Positions 34,858-43,855 are shown, counted from the first letter of the stretch. The stretch: DNA of 64,000 nucleotides from Burkholderia thailandensis E264 (GCF_000012365.1 NC_007650.1:2418001-2482000); one strand, 5' to 3'. The notes: a model not told the origin generated them from the letters alone. Program-made: numbers and translations.

Positions 34858-35337
34858 TGCAGCCCCCGTACGGGCACGAGCCCGAGCGGCTTTCGCTCCC
34901 CCATTCCAGTAAACGTATTGAATTTCACGTTCGTAGTGGAATTAGGTCCGTAGCCAAGGCTCGCGAATGCCTCGTCCCTTCGCGCTCACTCACCTGGTTA
35001 TCGTTCGCCGCAACAGTAAAATACACCTCCAGAAGCTGGGATGATAACTTTTTCTTGTAGGTAGTTCTTCTGATTTATTTATGCAATACGCATAATTTCC
35101 GGCAACGTGAGTGAAAATATAGGGTGATGGGCCAGCCTGACGTTTCCTTGTCTTGAGATTCTGGTATTTGACCCTTCTCTGACGGCGCAGTACTGCGGCA
35201 CTCGGATTACAGTGCTCCCAAGTACCTCAAAATGCAGTTCTCGCTGCCGACTGGGAGCTAAATTCGGCCGAATGTGAGTGACCGCTTTGGCCTGCGGACT
35301 CAACTCGCCCCCGCACACACTATTCCACGGAGGCCAT
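34858..35337. promoter_or_regulatory. Divergent intergenic region between the PurZ-like operon and a long HTH-ended gene
   Basis: About 480 bases without a gene between diverging transcripts. TTATGC (35079-35084) and GCATAA (35090-35095) form a small inverted repeat five bases apart in AT-rich sequence, a candidate operator. No confident -10/-35 pair could be chosen. Confidence 0.35.
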
Positions 35338-36384
35338 GTGCTACATGGGCTGTACAGGTCATTCGGCGCAGTCGTCGACGAGATTGAATATGAGACGAAC
35401 CGCCTTGAAACGATCGCGCTACGGAATCAGCGCATCCCCGTCAACCCGCTATCCGACTACTTCTGCGAAGACCTGCTTGCTCCGCTTGAGCGTGCCAACA
35501 TTACTCGTCTTCGCAAGGAATGGCGAGACATGGCGGGCAGCCTCGTGCAAATCATCGACGCGGCTCGCGATCGCCATTGGAAACGGGATGGTCCTTATCG
35601 TCTCAGGTACTGCTGGCGGCAGGCCGAAATCGTGGAGGAAGAAGCCTATCCCGCATGGGCACATCACGCCACCCAGGACCTGCTTCGAAATGCGTACAGC
35701 ATCTTCAAGCGCGGCGGCGAAGCGGAAGCTGACGACGGCGACTTGTTGACGCTCGCACGACATTACATCAGACCGCATGTCTCGCTGACTGATGCACACC
35801 TGCTGTCCGGTCTTGCCATCCGCGAAGCCGTTCGCGCTGTCGAGCATTTGACCACGCTTGTCGACCATGTCGAGCAGGATGAACACGTCGCCGTCTGGCT
35901 CAAGGAGTGGTTGCGGCAAGATGTGCAAGATAACGACTACGCGAGAAAGGCCTACGGCGCTGAGCTAAATGCTCGCATTGATCGCGCGGCACTGGATATC
36001 TTCTATCCCGACCTCGAAACGGTAACGGACTACCGCATCCACGCGGAAAAGTTACTATTGCTCGCGGACGTATGCGCGACAGGACGCCTGTCCTCCACGG
36101 AGTCGAGCAGGCTGTTCGCGCAATTGGAGGTCCGTGAGCAGCACATCGAGGAGCTTGATTCCGCCGTTGCCGAAATGCGCGCGAAGCGCGAGAGTTTCCA
36201 AATCAAGGGAACCCTGGCGCGAACGAAGCTCTCGTCGGCCGACAAAGACGAAGTGAAACGACAGTACGATGACCTGATCGCCGCCCACCCGGACAAGCAA
36301 GTCAAAGATATCGAACTGACACTTGCCGACCAATGGGGCGTCGCACGCAGCACCATTCAGCGCGCGACTGGCAAAAAGCGCTAG
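35338..36384 (+). CDS. Hypothetical helical protein ending in a helix-turn-helix
   Basis: About 348 residues from GTG 35338, preferred because GGAGG lies four bases upstream; an earlier GTG at 35278 lacks a ribosome site. The protein is strongly helical and charged, with a likely coiled coil near residues 255-300 (E-V-R-E-Q-H-I-E-E-L-D-S-A-V-A-E-M-R-A-K-R-E). The last 30 residues read I-E-L-T-L-A-D-Q-W-G-V-A-R-S-T-I-Q-R-A-T, a plausible DNA-binding HTH. It diverges from the PurZ-like operon and could regulate it, or belong to the island replication genes downstream. No family recognised. Confidence 0.55.
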   Translation: MLHGLYRSFGAVVDEIEYETNRLETIALRNQRIPVNPLSDYFCEDLLAPLERANITRLRKEWRDMAGSLVQIIDAARDRHWKRDGPYRLRYCWRQAEIVEEEAYPAWAHHATQDLLRNAYSIFKRGGEAEADDGDLLTLARHYIRPHVSLTDAHLLSGLAIREAVRAVEHLTTLVDHVEQDEHVAVWLKEWLRQDVQDNDYARKAYGAELNARIDRAALDIFYPDLETVTDYRIHAEKLLLLADVCATGRLSSTESSRLFAQLEVREQHIEELDSAVAEMRAKRESFQIKGTLARTKLSSADKDEVKRQYDDLIAAHPDKQVKDIELTLADQWGVARSTIQRATGKKR

Positions 36385-36390
36385 CCAATG

Positions 36391-36416
36391 GCATGCCAAT
36401 CATGTGATTGGCATGC
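36391..36416. repeat. 26-bp palindrome upstream of the AlpA-like gene
   Basis: GCATGCCAATCA and TGATTGGCATGC are perfect 12-base arms around a TG centre. It begins six bases after the preceding stop and 60 bases before the AlpA-like start. CCAATNGC-type half-sites recur at 36385 and 36440-36455 (CCAATCCTTGCGATTGGC), which looks like a cluster of operator sites. Confidence 0.6.
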
Positions 36417-36476
36417 GCGAGCCTTCTAGACTCCGTTCCAATCCTTGCGATTGGCAGGGAATACCTAGGAGGCTTT

Positions 36477-36695
36477 ATGACTGTTCAATTCCAAGCAACC
36501 GCAATCCAACCGCGCCGCATCGTGCGAATGCCGGCGCTGCTGGAACGCGTTGGCCTCAGCGAAAGCGAGGTCCGCCGTCGCATCAAGGCCGGCACGTTCC
36601 CGCGTCCCGTGAAACTCGGCCCGCGTGCCATCGGCTTCGTGGTCGCCGACGTAGACGCGTGGCTCGAAGCCCTGACGACGCGGGTGGCAGCGTGA
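36477..36695 (+). CDS. AlpA-family excisionase-like regulator
   Basis: 72 residues from ATG 36477, with AGGAGG at 36467-36472. The winged-helix core reads L-L-E-R-V-G-L-S-E-S-E-V-R-R-R-I-K-A-G-T-F-P and P-V-K-L-G-P-R-A-I-G-F, then V-D-A-W-L-E, the AlpA/MerR-like DNA-binding fold. AlpA proteins activate integrase genes or act as excision factors in P4-like islands. Its stop overlaps the next start by 3 bases. The 26-bp palindrome upstream is a likely binding site. Confidence 0.82.
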   Translation: MTVQFQATAIQPRRIVRMPALLERVGLSESEVRRRIKAGTFPRPVKLGPRAIGFVVADVDAWLEALTTRVAA

Positions 36696-37159
36696 GCGTG
36701 ACCCAAGTAGGAGCTCGCCGACCCGCCGTGACGTGCCGCGCGTGGCTTGACGCTTGCGCGGCGTTCGAAGATGCGCGCGTGACGTGCGGCGATCTCGATT
36801 TGCTTCGGATGACCGTGTTCCTAGGACGCGTGTCGACCGCCCTCTGGGTGTCGGATAGCCGCGCCTGCCATTTGGCGGCGATTCACGCGACGCAAATAGC
36901 CCGACTGCTCGTCGCGCCGGGCACTCCACTGTCCGTGTCGCGTGCGGTGCGCGCGAGCGAGCTGGAAGGTACGGCGCTCGACGTGGGCGACGCGCTGGAC
37001 GATGCCGACCGGCCCCTCGCCGATCCGAAAACCGGGTCCGCGCATGACGGTCAACCACCACGCGGTCGCCACCGGCCTGATGGGGCGCGTGCAACAGCAC
37101 CTGTTCGCAGCGCTCGGCGTCACGCGCCATCCGCGCACGACGCACTGATGCGACCATGA
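36692..37159 (+). CDS. Hypothetical island protein between alpA and the primase
   Basis: 155 residues from GTG 36692, whose GTGA overlaps the AlpA stop. The N-terminal ~90 residues look globular (T-C-R-A-W-L-D-A-C-A-A-F-E-D, then L-L-R-M-T-V-F-L-G-R-V); the remainder is Arg/Ala/Pro-rich and may be disordered. Another frame (36942-37148) overlaps the end, but coupling to alpA favours this one. No family recognised; its place is that of small accessory genes before primases in P4-type elements. Confidence 0.45.
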   Translation: MSVTQVGARRPAVTCRAWLDACAAFEDARVTCGDLDLLRMTVFLGRVSTALWVSDSRACHLAAIHATQIARLLVAPGTPLSVSRAVRASELEGTALDVGDALDDADRPLADPKTGSAHDGQPPRGRHRPDGARATAPVRSARRHAPSAHDALMRP

Positions 37160-37274
37160 TGCCCGGCCGCTAGGCGGCCGTCAGCATCATTCAATTCTTC
37201 GCGCGCTGGGCAACTGGCTTGCCGATATGGACTGCTAATCGGAAAGTCGGCCCGCGCGCGTCCAATGGGAATCT

Positions 37275-40142
37275 ATGAGTAACACACCCATGTCCGAATT
37301 CGAGCGGGCAAGTGTCGCGCTCGGCTATGTTCCGGCCGACGACCGCGACACGTGGCGTCATGCCGGGATGGCGCTCAAGGCCGAGTTCGGCGAAGAGGGT
37401 TTCGCCCTCTGGAACGAATGGAGCCAAGGCGCGCAGAACTACAATGCAAGAGACACCCGCGATGTGTGGAAGTCGTTCAAGGGCGGCAAGATCACCATCA
37501 ACACGCTGTTCCACCTCGCAAAGCTTGGCGGCTTCGATCCGCGCGCGCATCGCGCCAAGCCGGTCGATCCAGAACAGCGCGAACGGCAGCACGCTGAACG
37601 CGCCGCCCGCGAGGCGGCCGAGCTGGCCGCGCTGGCCGAGAAACAGCAAGCCGCGTCGGCGCTCGCCGAATCGATCTGGTCGGCGGCCGAGCCCGCGCCG
37701 ACCGATCACCCCTACCTCGTTCGTAAACGCATCCCCGCCGACGCGCTGCGCGTCTATCGCGGCAACCTGAGCCTCGGCACGGCCGCATGCGACGGCGCAC
37801 TCGTCATTCCGGCAAGGGACGCGGACGGCCAGCTGTGGACGCTCGAATTCATCCTGACCGACGGGCAGAAACGCTATCTGCCGAACGGCCGTAAGGCGGG
37901 TTGTTTCTCGCTGATCGGCGGCCCGGTGTCGTCCGTCCTGCTGATCGGCGAGGGCTATGCGACCTGCGCGACGCTCGCAGCGGTAACGGGCTACCCGGCC
38001 GCCGTCGCGTTCGACGCCGGCAATCTGCACGCCGTCGCGACGGCGCTGCGCGGCCGGTATCCCGACGCGCGCATCGTCGTGTGCGCCGACGACGACCACG
38101 CGACGAACGGCAATCCGGGCGTCACGAAGGCTCGCGCGGCGGCCAACGCGGTAGGCGGCGCGGTGGCCGTTCCCGACTTCGGCCCGAACCGTCCGGCAGC
38201 CGGAACGGACTTCAACGACTTGGCCGCCCACCTCGGCCCGGATGCGGTGGCCGCCGCCGTGCGCGCGGCGCTCGTTCCGGCCGGCGCGTCGGACGCCGAC
38301 AGGGGCAAGGCCAGCCCATTCGCCACGAAGCCCGCCAAGCGCCCGAAAACGGCTCGCGCGCAGGATGGCACGTGGCGCTTCGAGGTCGACGACGAAGGCG
38401 TCTGGTATCACGGCTTCAACAATCAGGGCGACCCGCTGCCGCCGCATTGGATCAGCACGCGCATCGACGTAATCGCGGAGACGCGCAACGAGATGAGCAG
38501 CGAATGGGGCTACCTGCTGGAATTCACCGACCGCGACGGCATCCGCAAGCGGTGGGCGGTGCCGGCCGGCCTGTTCGCGGGCGACGGCACCGAGCTGCGG
38601 CGCATGCTGCTCGATATGGGCGTCAAGCTCGGCGTCACGCAGACCGCACGCACGCAGATCGCGAACTATATCCAGATGGCGCGGCCCGACGAGCGCGTGC
38701 GCTGCGTGCCGCGCGTCGGCTGGCATCACGGCGCGTTCGTGCTGCCCGATCGCGTGATCGGCACCGGCAAAGAGGCGCTGATCTATCAGGCCGACACGCC
38801 GATCCAGAGCCAGTTCAAGGAGCGCAGCACGCTCGACGACTGGCGGCGCGACGTCGCGGCCTACTGCGTCGGCAACAGCCGGCTGCTGTTCTGCGTCGCG
38901 ACTGCCTTCGCGGGGCCGCTACTGCACTTCTCCGGGCTCCAGTCGGGCGGCTTTCACCTGCTCGGCACGACCTCCAAGGGTAAGTCGACGGGCGGCGTGA
39001 TCGCCGCATCCGTGTTCGGCTCGCCGGATTACGTGCGGAGCTGGAAGGCGACCGATAACGCACTCGAAGCGGTCGCCACGCAGCATAGCGACGCGCTGTT
39101 GATCCTTGATGAAATCGGGCAGGTCGAGCCGCGCTTGGTCGGCGATGTGATTTACATGCTCGCGAACGAATCGGGCAAGGCACGCGCGTCGCGCAACGGT
39201 TCGGCCAAGCCGGTGCTGACGTGGCGGCTGCTGTTCCTGTCGAACGGCGAAAAGAGCGTGTCGGCGTTGATGGCCGAGGCGAACAAGCCGATGAAGGGCG
39301 GCATCGAGGTGCGCCTGCCGGCGATTCCCGCCGAAGTGGGCGACATGGGCGTGGTGGAAGAACTGCACGGCTTCCCGACGCCGGCCGCGTTGATCGAGCA
39401 TCTCGAGCGGCACGCAGGCAAACACTACGGCACGGCCGGGCCGGCGTTCATCGAGTTCGCATCCGCGCAGGCCGATGAGCTGGCGGAACATCTGCGCACG
39501 CGCGTTGACGAGCTGGTGACGGAATGGGTGCCGGAGGGTGCGCATTCGCAGGTGGCCCGTGTCGCGAAACGCTTCTGCCTCGTCGCGGTGGCAGGCGAAC
39601 TGGCGACCGCGCACGGCCTGACCGGCTGGCCGGAGGGCGCGTCGGTCAAGGCGGCGCGTCGTTGCTTCGAGGGCTGGATGGAACTGCGTGGCGGCGCGGG
39701 CAATTCGGACGAGGCGGAAGCCGTGCGTCAGGTGCTGCACTTCCTCGTCGCGCACGGCGACAACCGTTTCGTGTGGATGAACCGGGCGCAGGACGACCAT
39801 CGGCCGAACGTGCCGCACCGAGCGGGCTTCAAGCAGCACGTGAAGCGCGACGAGCGGCGCACGGCGATCGCGTCCGATCGAGAGTATTACGCCGAGTTCG
39901 GCGGCAAGATGGGCGCCGACGATGCCGAGCACGTCGAGACGGAATATCTGATCGAGGCGGCCGTGTTTCGCAAGGACGTGTGCGCCGGCTTCGATCACAA
40001 GATGGTCGCCAAGGCGTTGATGAAGCGCGGCGTGCTGATGCCGCGCAGCGACGGCTATCCGTATCGACAGGAGTACATCCCCGGACACGGGAAGTTCATG
40101 GTGTATCGCGTTCGACCGTCGATCTTCACGCTCGAACTGTGA
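37275..40142 (+). CDS. Toprim/DUF927 primase-helicase of the island
   Basis: 955 residues. Residues ~5-85 fit the PriCT-2 primase C-terminal-type module (Y-V-P-A-D-D-R-D-T-W-R-H-A-G-M-A-L-K). ~145-310 is a Toprim-like domain with L-I-G-E-G-Y-A-T and V-V-C-A-D-D-D-H, the acidic metal-binding triad. ~365-720 is the DUF927 helicase with Walker A G-T-T-S-K-G-K-S-T (~565) and Walker B L-L-I-L-D-E-I-G (~613). It should prime and unwind island DNA after excision. The last ~110 residues are duplicated as damaged fragments at 6391-6613 and 41184-41529. Confidence 0.85.
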   Translation: MSNTPMSEFERASVALGYVPADDRDTWRHAGMALKAEFGEEGFALWNEWSQGAQNYNARDTRDVWKSFKGGKITINTLFHLAKLGGFDPRAHRAKPVDPEQRERQHAERAAREAAELAALAEKQQAASALAESIWSAAEPAPTDHPYLVRKRIPADALRVYRGNLSLGTAACDGALVIPARDADGQLWTLEFILTDGQKRYLPNGRKAGCFSLIGGPVSSVLLIGEGYATCATLAAVTGYPAAVAFDAGNLHAVATALRGRYPDARIVVCADDDHATNGNPGVTKARAAANAVGGAVAVPDFGPNRPAAGTDFNDLAAHLGPDAVAAAVRAALVPAGASDADRGKASPFATKPAKRPKTARAQDGTWRFEVDDEGVWYHGFNNQGDPLPPHWISTRIDVIAETRNEMSSEWGYLLEFTDRDGIRKRWAVPAGLFAGDGTELRRMLLDMGVKLGVTQTARTQIANYIQMARPDERVRCVPRVGWHHGAFVLPDRVIGTGKEALIYQADTPIQSQFKERSTLDDWRRDVAAYCVGNSRLLFCVATAFAGPLLHFSGLQSGGFHLLGTTSKGKSTGGVIAASVFGSPDYVRSWKATDNALEAVATQHSDALLILDEIGQVEPRLVGDVIYMLANESGKARASRNGSAKPVLTWRLLFLSNGEKSVSALMAEANKPMKGGIEVRLPAIPAEVGDMGVVEELHGFPTPAALIEHLERHAGKHYGTAGPAFIEFASAQADELAEHLRTRVDELVTEWVPEGAHSQVARVAKRFCLVAVAGELATAHGLTGWPEGASVKAARRCFEGWMELRGGAGNSDEAEAVRQVLHFLVAHGDNRFVWMNRAQDDHRPNVPHRAGFKQHVKRDERRTAIASDREYYAEFGGKMGADDAEHVETEYLIEAAVFRKDVCAGFDHKMVAKALMKRGVLMPRSDGYPYRQEYIPGHGKFMVYRVRPSIFTLEL

Positions 40143-40633
40143 ACCGCGCCGCCGCCGTGCGGGAAGCGGCGGCGGGCATTCCTTTGCGCGCGATTTCGTG
40201 CTCACATCAAAGCGGCTTTGAAGATCACGCACCAGACGGAACCGGGCGGCGCACACTATGTGTTGCCTGCGCCTACAAGCCAGCGTTGCGCAGAAGCTCA
40301 GAGGGAAGAAGCTGCATTACGCGCGCAATGCGGATGATGTTCATGAAGGTGACGTTTCGTTCACCGCGTTCAATCTTGCCCAAGTGCGAGCGGTCAATCT
40401 CTACGAAATCGGCCAGCACCTCTTGCGACATCGCTAATTCCTTGCGGCGAGCGCGAATCGCCGCGCCGAGCAACACAAGGTTTCCGTCCTTATCAAGTTT
40501 TCCCGAGACTCTTGCCATGCCTTGAATCGTCGCGCTATGATGCATTCAAGGACACGGCATTTACGACCCATTTTCAGTTCGTCATGTCGCCTAGCTGTCA
40601 TGTTGAGCTACAGATTGTTCTAAATTCCGATTG
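39799..40633. repeat. First copy of an ~835-bp direct duplication (primase end plus XRE gene)
   Basis: From ATCGGC-GAACGTGCCGCACC to CTAAATTCCGATTG this stretch matches 41184-42021 in order and orientation with scattered substitutions. It covers the primase C-terminus, the region after it, the XRE gene and its promoter. Both reading frames of the XRE gene survive. Confidence 0.8.
40273..40545 (-). CDS. XRE-family regulator, copy 1
   Basis: 90 residues. The HTH spans ~30-80: L-G-A-A-I-R-A-R-R-K-E-L-A-M-S-Q-E-V-L-A-D, with E-I-D-R-S-H-L-G-K-I-E-R-G-E-R as the recognition helix. It is a Cro/CI-like repressor, convergent with the primase. The start could be the first Met or M10 (G-M-A-R-V). A second copy with ~85% identity lies at 41661-41933; the recognition helix differs only by Leu/Met, so both may share operators. 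Confidence 0.8.
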   Translation of the reverse strand: MHHSATIQGMARVSGKLDKDGNLVLLGAAIRARRKELAMSQEVLADFVEIDRSHLGKIERGERNVTFMNIIRIARVMQLLPSELLRNAGL

Positions 40634-40774
40634 CCAATTGCGATTCGTTTCTAGTTCTGTTCTGTGTTCATGATGATCCAGGAGTCGATTCGGCAGTTCT
40701 AGAATGAATGGTCACGTCGGTTTGCGGCGTAGCCGTGCCTCCCTTAACCGGGGTATCTACTTCGAGGACCAACA

Positions 40775-41077
40775 GTGATGACTTTTCAAGAGCTACAAAA
40801 CCAAATCCGGCAATTGCAGCAGCAGGCCGAGGCAATGCGGAGGGAAGAAGCGAGTGCGGTGATTGCCAAGCTACGCGCCGCCATCCTCGAATTTGGCATT
40901 ACGCCCGCCGAGGTATTCGGCGCAAGCGCGAAGCAAATCCGGCGGTCGCCAAGAAGTCCCGCTACCCAGAAATACCGTGATCCATTATCAGGGGCGACAT
41001 GGAGTGGTCGCGGGAGAGCACCTCGCTGGATCGTGGGACGTAATCGCGACGACTTCCTTATCCCTCGGACTCAATAG
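40775..41077 (+). CDS. H-NS-family nucleoid protein
   Basis: 100 residues. The N-terminal coiled-coil oligomerisation part is M-T-F-Q-E-L-Q-N-Q-I-R-Q-L-Q-Q-Q-A-E. The C-terminal AT-hook-like domain reads K-Y-R-D-P-L-S-G-A-T-W-S-G-R-G-R-A-P-R-W-I, the family signature. Such proteins silence foreign AT-rich DNA. It sits between the two copies of the ~835-bp duplication, which suggests it was carried in with that rearrangement. Confidence 0.88.
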   Translation: MMTFQELQNQIRQLQQQAEAMRREEASAVIAKLRAAILEFGITPAEVFGASAKQIRRSPRSPATQKYRDPLSGATWSGRGRAPRWIVGRNRDDFLIPRTQ

Positions 41078-41183
41078 TCCTTACATCGTGAATCACTCCG
41101 GCACTGCGCCGCCCATAAGCGCAACCATCCGCGATCCAATTCAAAGGTTGTCCGGGACCTGAGGATCGTGACGGGGAACGGCT

Positions 41184-41529
41184 ATCGGCTGAACGTGCCG
41201 CACCGAACGGGCTTAAATCAACACACATGGTGCGCCGAGCGGTGCACCATCATCTGATTCGATCGAGAGTATTGTGCGGAGTTCGTGGCAGCAAGATGAG
41301 TGCTGACGACGTCGAGCACGTCGAGACGGAATCTCTGATCGAGGTGGTCGTGCTTCGCAGGGACGTGCGCGCTGGCTTCGGTCACAAGATAGTCGTCAAG
41401 GCGTTGACGAAACGCTGCGTGCTGATGTCGCGCAGCGACGGCTATCCGTATCGACAGAAATACATCCGCCGCCATGGAAAATTCATGGTGTGCCGCGTTC
41501 GTCCGTCGATCTTCACGCTCGAACTGTGA
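41184..41529 (+). pseudogene. Second damaged copy of the primase C-terminus
   Basis: Translation gives N-V-P-H-R-T-G-L, then breaks frame, and resumes as K-M-S-A-D-D-V-E-H-V-E-T-E, then V-C/D-V-R-A-G-F-G-H-K-I-V, ending R-P-S-I-F-T-L-E-L exactly like the intact primase. Frame loss and missing upstream domains make it non-functional. It is the first part of the second ~835-bp duplication copy (41184-42021). Confidence 0.85.
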
Positions 41530-41660
41530 ACCGCGCCACCGCCTGCGGGAGGGCGGCGGCGGGCATTCCTTTGCGCGCGATTTCGTGCCTACGCATCAAA
41601 ATAACCTGGGGCAGTGCGCACCAGATGGAACCGGGCGGCGCACACTTTGGTTGCCTGCAC

Positions 41661-41933
41661 CTACAGGCCGGCGTTGTACAGTAGCTCAGAGGGAAGAAGT
41701 TGCAATGCGCGCGCAATGCGAACGATATTCATGATGGTAACGTTCCGTTCACCGCGTTCAATCTTGCCCATGTGCGAGCGGTCGATCTCTGCAAAATCAG
41801 CCAACGCCTCTTGCGACATCACCAATTCCTTCCGACGAGCACGAATCGCCGCGCCGAGCGACACAAGGTTCCCGTCCTTATCAAGTTTTCCCGAGATTCT
41901 TGGCATGCCTTGAATCGTCGCGCTATGGTGCAT
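41661..41933 (-). CDS. XRE-family regulator, copy 2
   Basis: 90 residues, intact, with the same HTH as copy 1 (E-L-V-M-S-Q-E-A-L-A-D-F-A-E-I-D-R-S-H-M-G-K-I-E-R-G-E-R). Differences are mostly conservative, e.g. V-M-Q to A-L-Q near the C-terminus, and L-R-N-A-G-L to L-Y-N-A-G-L at the end. While the neighbouring primase fragment has decayed, this frame is kept, which suggests selection for the regulator. Confidence 0.78.
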   Translation of the reverse strand: MHHSATIQGMPRISGKLDKDGNLVSLGAAIRARRKELVMSQEALADFAEIDRSHMGKIERGERNVTIMNIVRIARALQLLPSELLYNAGL

Positions 41934-42039
41934 TCAAGGACACGGCATTTACGGCCCTTTTTCAGTTCGTCATGTCGCCTAGCTGCCATGGTGAGCTACA
42001 GATTGTTCTAAATTTCGATTGGAGCAGCCGCGTAAATCG

Positions 42040-42214
42040 CCGGGCCCCAGCCAGCCAAGCCGGTCTCGAATCTTGCTGAATTCGTAACGATCCGAGCGAG
42101 TCTATCTCCAGTATCTCCAGCGCTCTCCAAATCGTTTGGAGACACCAACAGCCTTACGCCACAGGGCTTTGCCGCCGATTCGGGCGTTTGTCTCCAAATC
42201 TCCAACTCGTTTTG
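42040..42214 (-). repeat. Right copy of the subterminal inverted repeat
   Basis: Read on the minus strand it gives GTTGGAGATTTGGAGACAAA, AAAGCCCTG, TGTCTCCAAA, CTGGAGATA twice, then a TTCGAGACCGG...CTGGGGC segment, in the same order as 25364-25553 on the plus strand. Confidence 0.55.
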
Positions 42215-42610
42215 CACTGAGCGGCTTTGTGTCTGGCGTTCGCGATCAGCGCCAACGCAGACCGGGCGCGGCTCTCCGGGAATTGGCGGCCATCGAAAAC
42301 GCGTTTCCGCAAGGAAGGTCCGCGACGCACTCGTCCCGACATTGTTGCGTTCATCGCAAAGTCTCGCCGGTCGGGAACGCGGGGGACCCCATGGCATAGA
42401 CGATATGCGGGGGCTCACACCCGCGTCCTTTCTCTACTGATGACGGACATAGGGGGGGCACATAATCATAGACGGCTAAATCAATTGACCGAGTCACACC
42501 CAGGTCCCCCCCCTTTTACCGGTGAGAAACGCACGGAAGGGGGGCATATTCATCTGCAATGGCGCTTCGCGACCAACAGATGCATCGTCGACGCTGGAAC
42601 TGCCGAGCGG
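42215..42610. other. Gene-free region between the right repeat and the integrase
   Basis: No supported gene in ~395 bases. It contains three homopolymer runs: a 7-G tract near 42453, a 7-C tract near 42510 and a 6-G tract near 42540. These could fold into stem structures. Frames on the minus strand run through but show no family. Confidence 0.45.
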
Positions 42611-43840
42611 TCAGGCGGCGGCCTTGGTAGTCGCCGCCTTCACTTCATTCTCGATGTGATCGGCCCATGCCTGCATGAGTGTCCGTCTCTTATCAAACAA
42701 ATCTCCGCGTCGATAAGCTGCTTCGGTCTTATCGCGGATCGCATGCGCAAGCGCCATCTCGACGACCTCGTTCGAAAACGGTGTGCACTCGGCCGCCCAA
42801 TCCCGGAACGTCGAGCGGAAGCCGTGGACAGTCAGCGCGCCACGCTTCATGCGTTCCAACACTTGCAGCATCGCCATATTGGACAGCGGCCGTCGTGCCC
42901 TCATGCCCTCGAATACGACGGGCGAATCCGCCGACGTGGGGAGTGTTTTGAGCAGTTCCAACGCCGACGATGACAACGGAACACGATGCGCTCGCTTGGC
43001 CTTCATCCGCTCGGCTGGAACGGTCCAAAGCTGCGCATCCGCGTCGAATTCGTCGTGGCGCGCACCGATCACCTCACCGGTACGCATCGCCGTCAGGATC
43101 GTGAATTCCAGCGCACGCGCCGCCGTGCCGACCATGCCGCGCAGTTCCGCGACGAACGCGCCGATTTCCGTGAAGGGAAGCGCCGCATGATGCTTGGGTT
43201 TCTGCACTTTGCCCGGAGCCGCCAATAGCTGATCGAGATGCCCACTCCAGCGAGCCGGGTTCTCTCCATCGCGCAGTCCTCGCACCTTCGCCCAGTCCAG
43301 TACGCTTTCAATGCGGCCGCGCACACGCGAGGCAGTCTCGTTTTTCGTGAGCCAGATCGGCTCAAGCACTTTCCGAACGAGGTCGGTGTCGATGTCGGCC
43401 GGGCGCAATGCGCCGATGATGGGATAGGCGTAGGTCGAGAGAGTGTTCGTCCACTGTTGCGTGTGCTTCGGATTCACCCATTCCGCACTACGCGCCTCGA
43501 TAAACGCCGTGGCGCACTGCTTGAAGTTCAGCGCACGGGCTGCGTCGATCTTGCGGCGGGCCTTCTCCTGCTTACGCAACGTCGCGGGATCGTCGCCGCC
43601 TTGCACGGCTACGCGATGCTCGTTGCGCGCCGCCCTCGCCGCCTCCAGCGTAATGCGCGGATACGGACCGATCTGAATCAATCCCTCTCGCCCATCCGGC
43701 TTCATGTACCGGAACTGCCAATACTTCAATCCGTTGGGCTTGACGAGCAACGCCAGACCGCCTCCATCGCTAAGGCGATAGACGCGTTCGCGCGGCTTGG
43801 CTGATCGGCATTGAAGGTCACGCAGGAGGCTCTCAGGCAT
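42611..43840 (-). CDS. P4-type tyrosine integrase of the tRNA-Ser island
   Basis: 409 residues. The N-terminal arm-binding domain (DUF4102-like) reads Y-R-L-S-D-G-G-G-L-A-L-L-V-K-P-N-G and I-Q-I-G-P-Y-P. The catalytic domain has A-M-R-T-G-E-V with the first Arg, H-G-F-R-S-T-F-R-D-W as the H-x-x-R box, and the nucleophile in E-A-A-Y-R-R-G. It is complete and lies ~150 bases from the tRNA-Ser 3' end, transcribed away from it, as in P4-like islands. AAGTACCC repeats at 43856-43887 between gene and att are candidate arm sites. Confidence 0.93.
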   Translation of the reverse strand: MPESLLRDLQCRSAKPRERVYRLSDGGGLALLVKPNGLKYWQFRYMKPDGREGLIQIGPYPRITLEAARAARNEHRVAVQGGDDPATLRKQEKARRKIDAARALNFKQCATAFIEARSAEWVNPKHTQQWTNTLSTYAYPIIGALRPADIDTDLVRKVLEPIWLTKNETASRVRGRIESVLDWAKVRGLRDGENPARWSGHLDQLLAAPGKVQKPKHHAALPFTEIGAFVAELRGMVGTAARALEFTILTAMRTGEVIGARHDEFDADAQLWTVPAERMKAKRAHRVPLSSSALELLKTLPTSADSPVVFEGMRARRPLSNMAMLQVLERMKRGALTVHGFRSTFRDWAAECTPFSNEVVEMALAHAIRDKTEAAYRRGDLFDKRRTLMQAWADHIENEVKAATTKAAA

Positions 43841-43855
43841 TGTCGTTATAGGTCC

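Larger units (their letters stand above)
41184..42021. repeat. Second copy of the ~835-bp direct duplication
   Basis: Same order as 39799-40633. Substitutions are spread evenly and the primase part has lost frame, so this is not a recent duplication. The spacer between copies (40634-41183) holds the H-NS-like gene. Confidence 0.8.

Noticed and set aside
36942..37148. Alternative 68-codon gene between alpA and primase
   Set aside because: The overlapping frame from GTG 36692 is coupled to alpA and covers the same bases.
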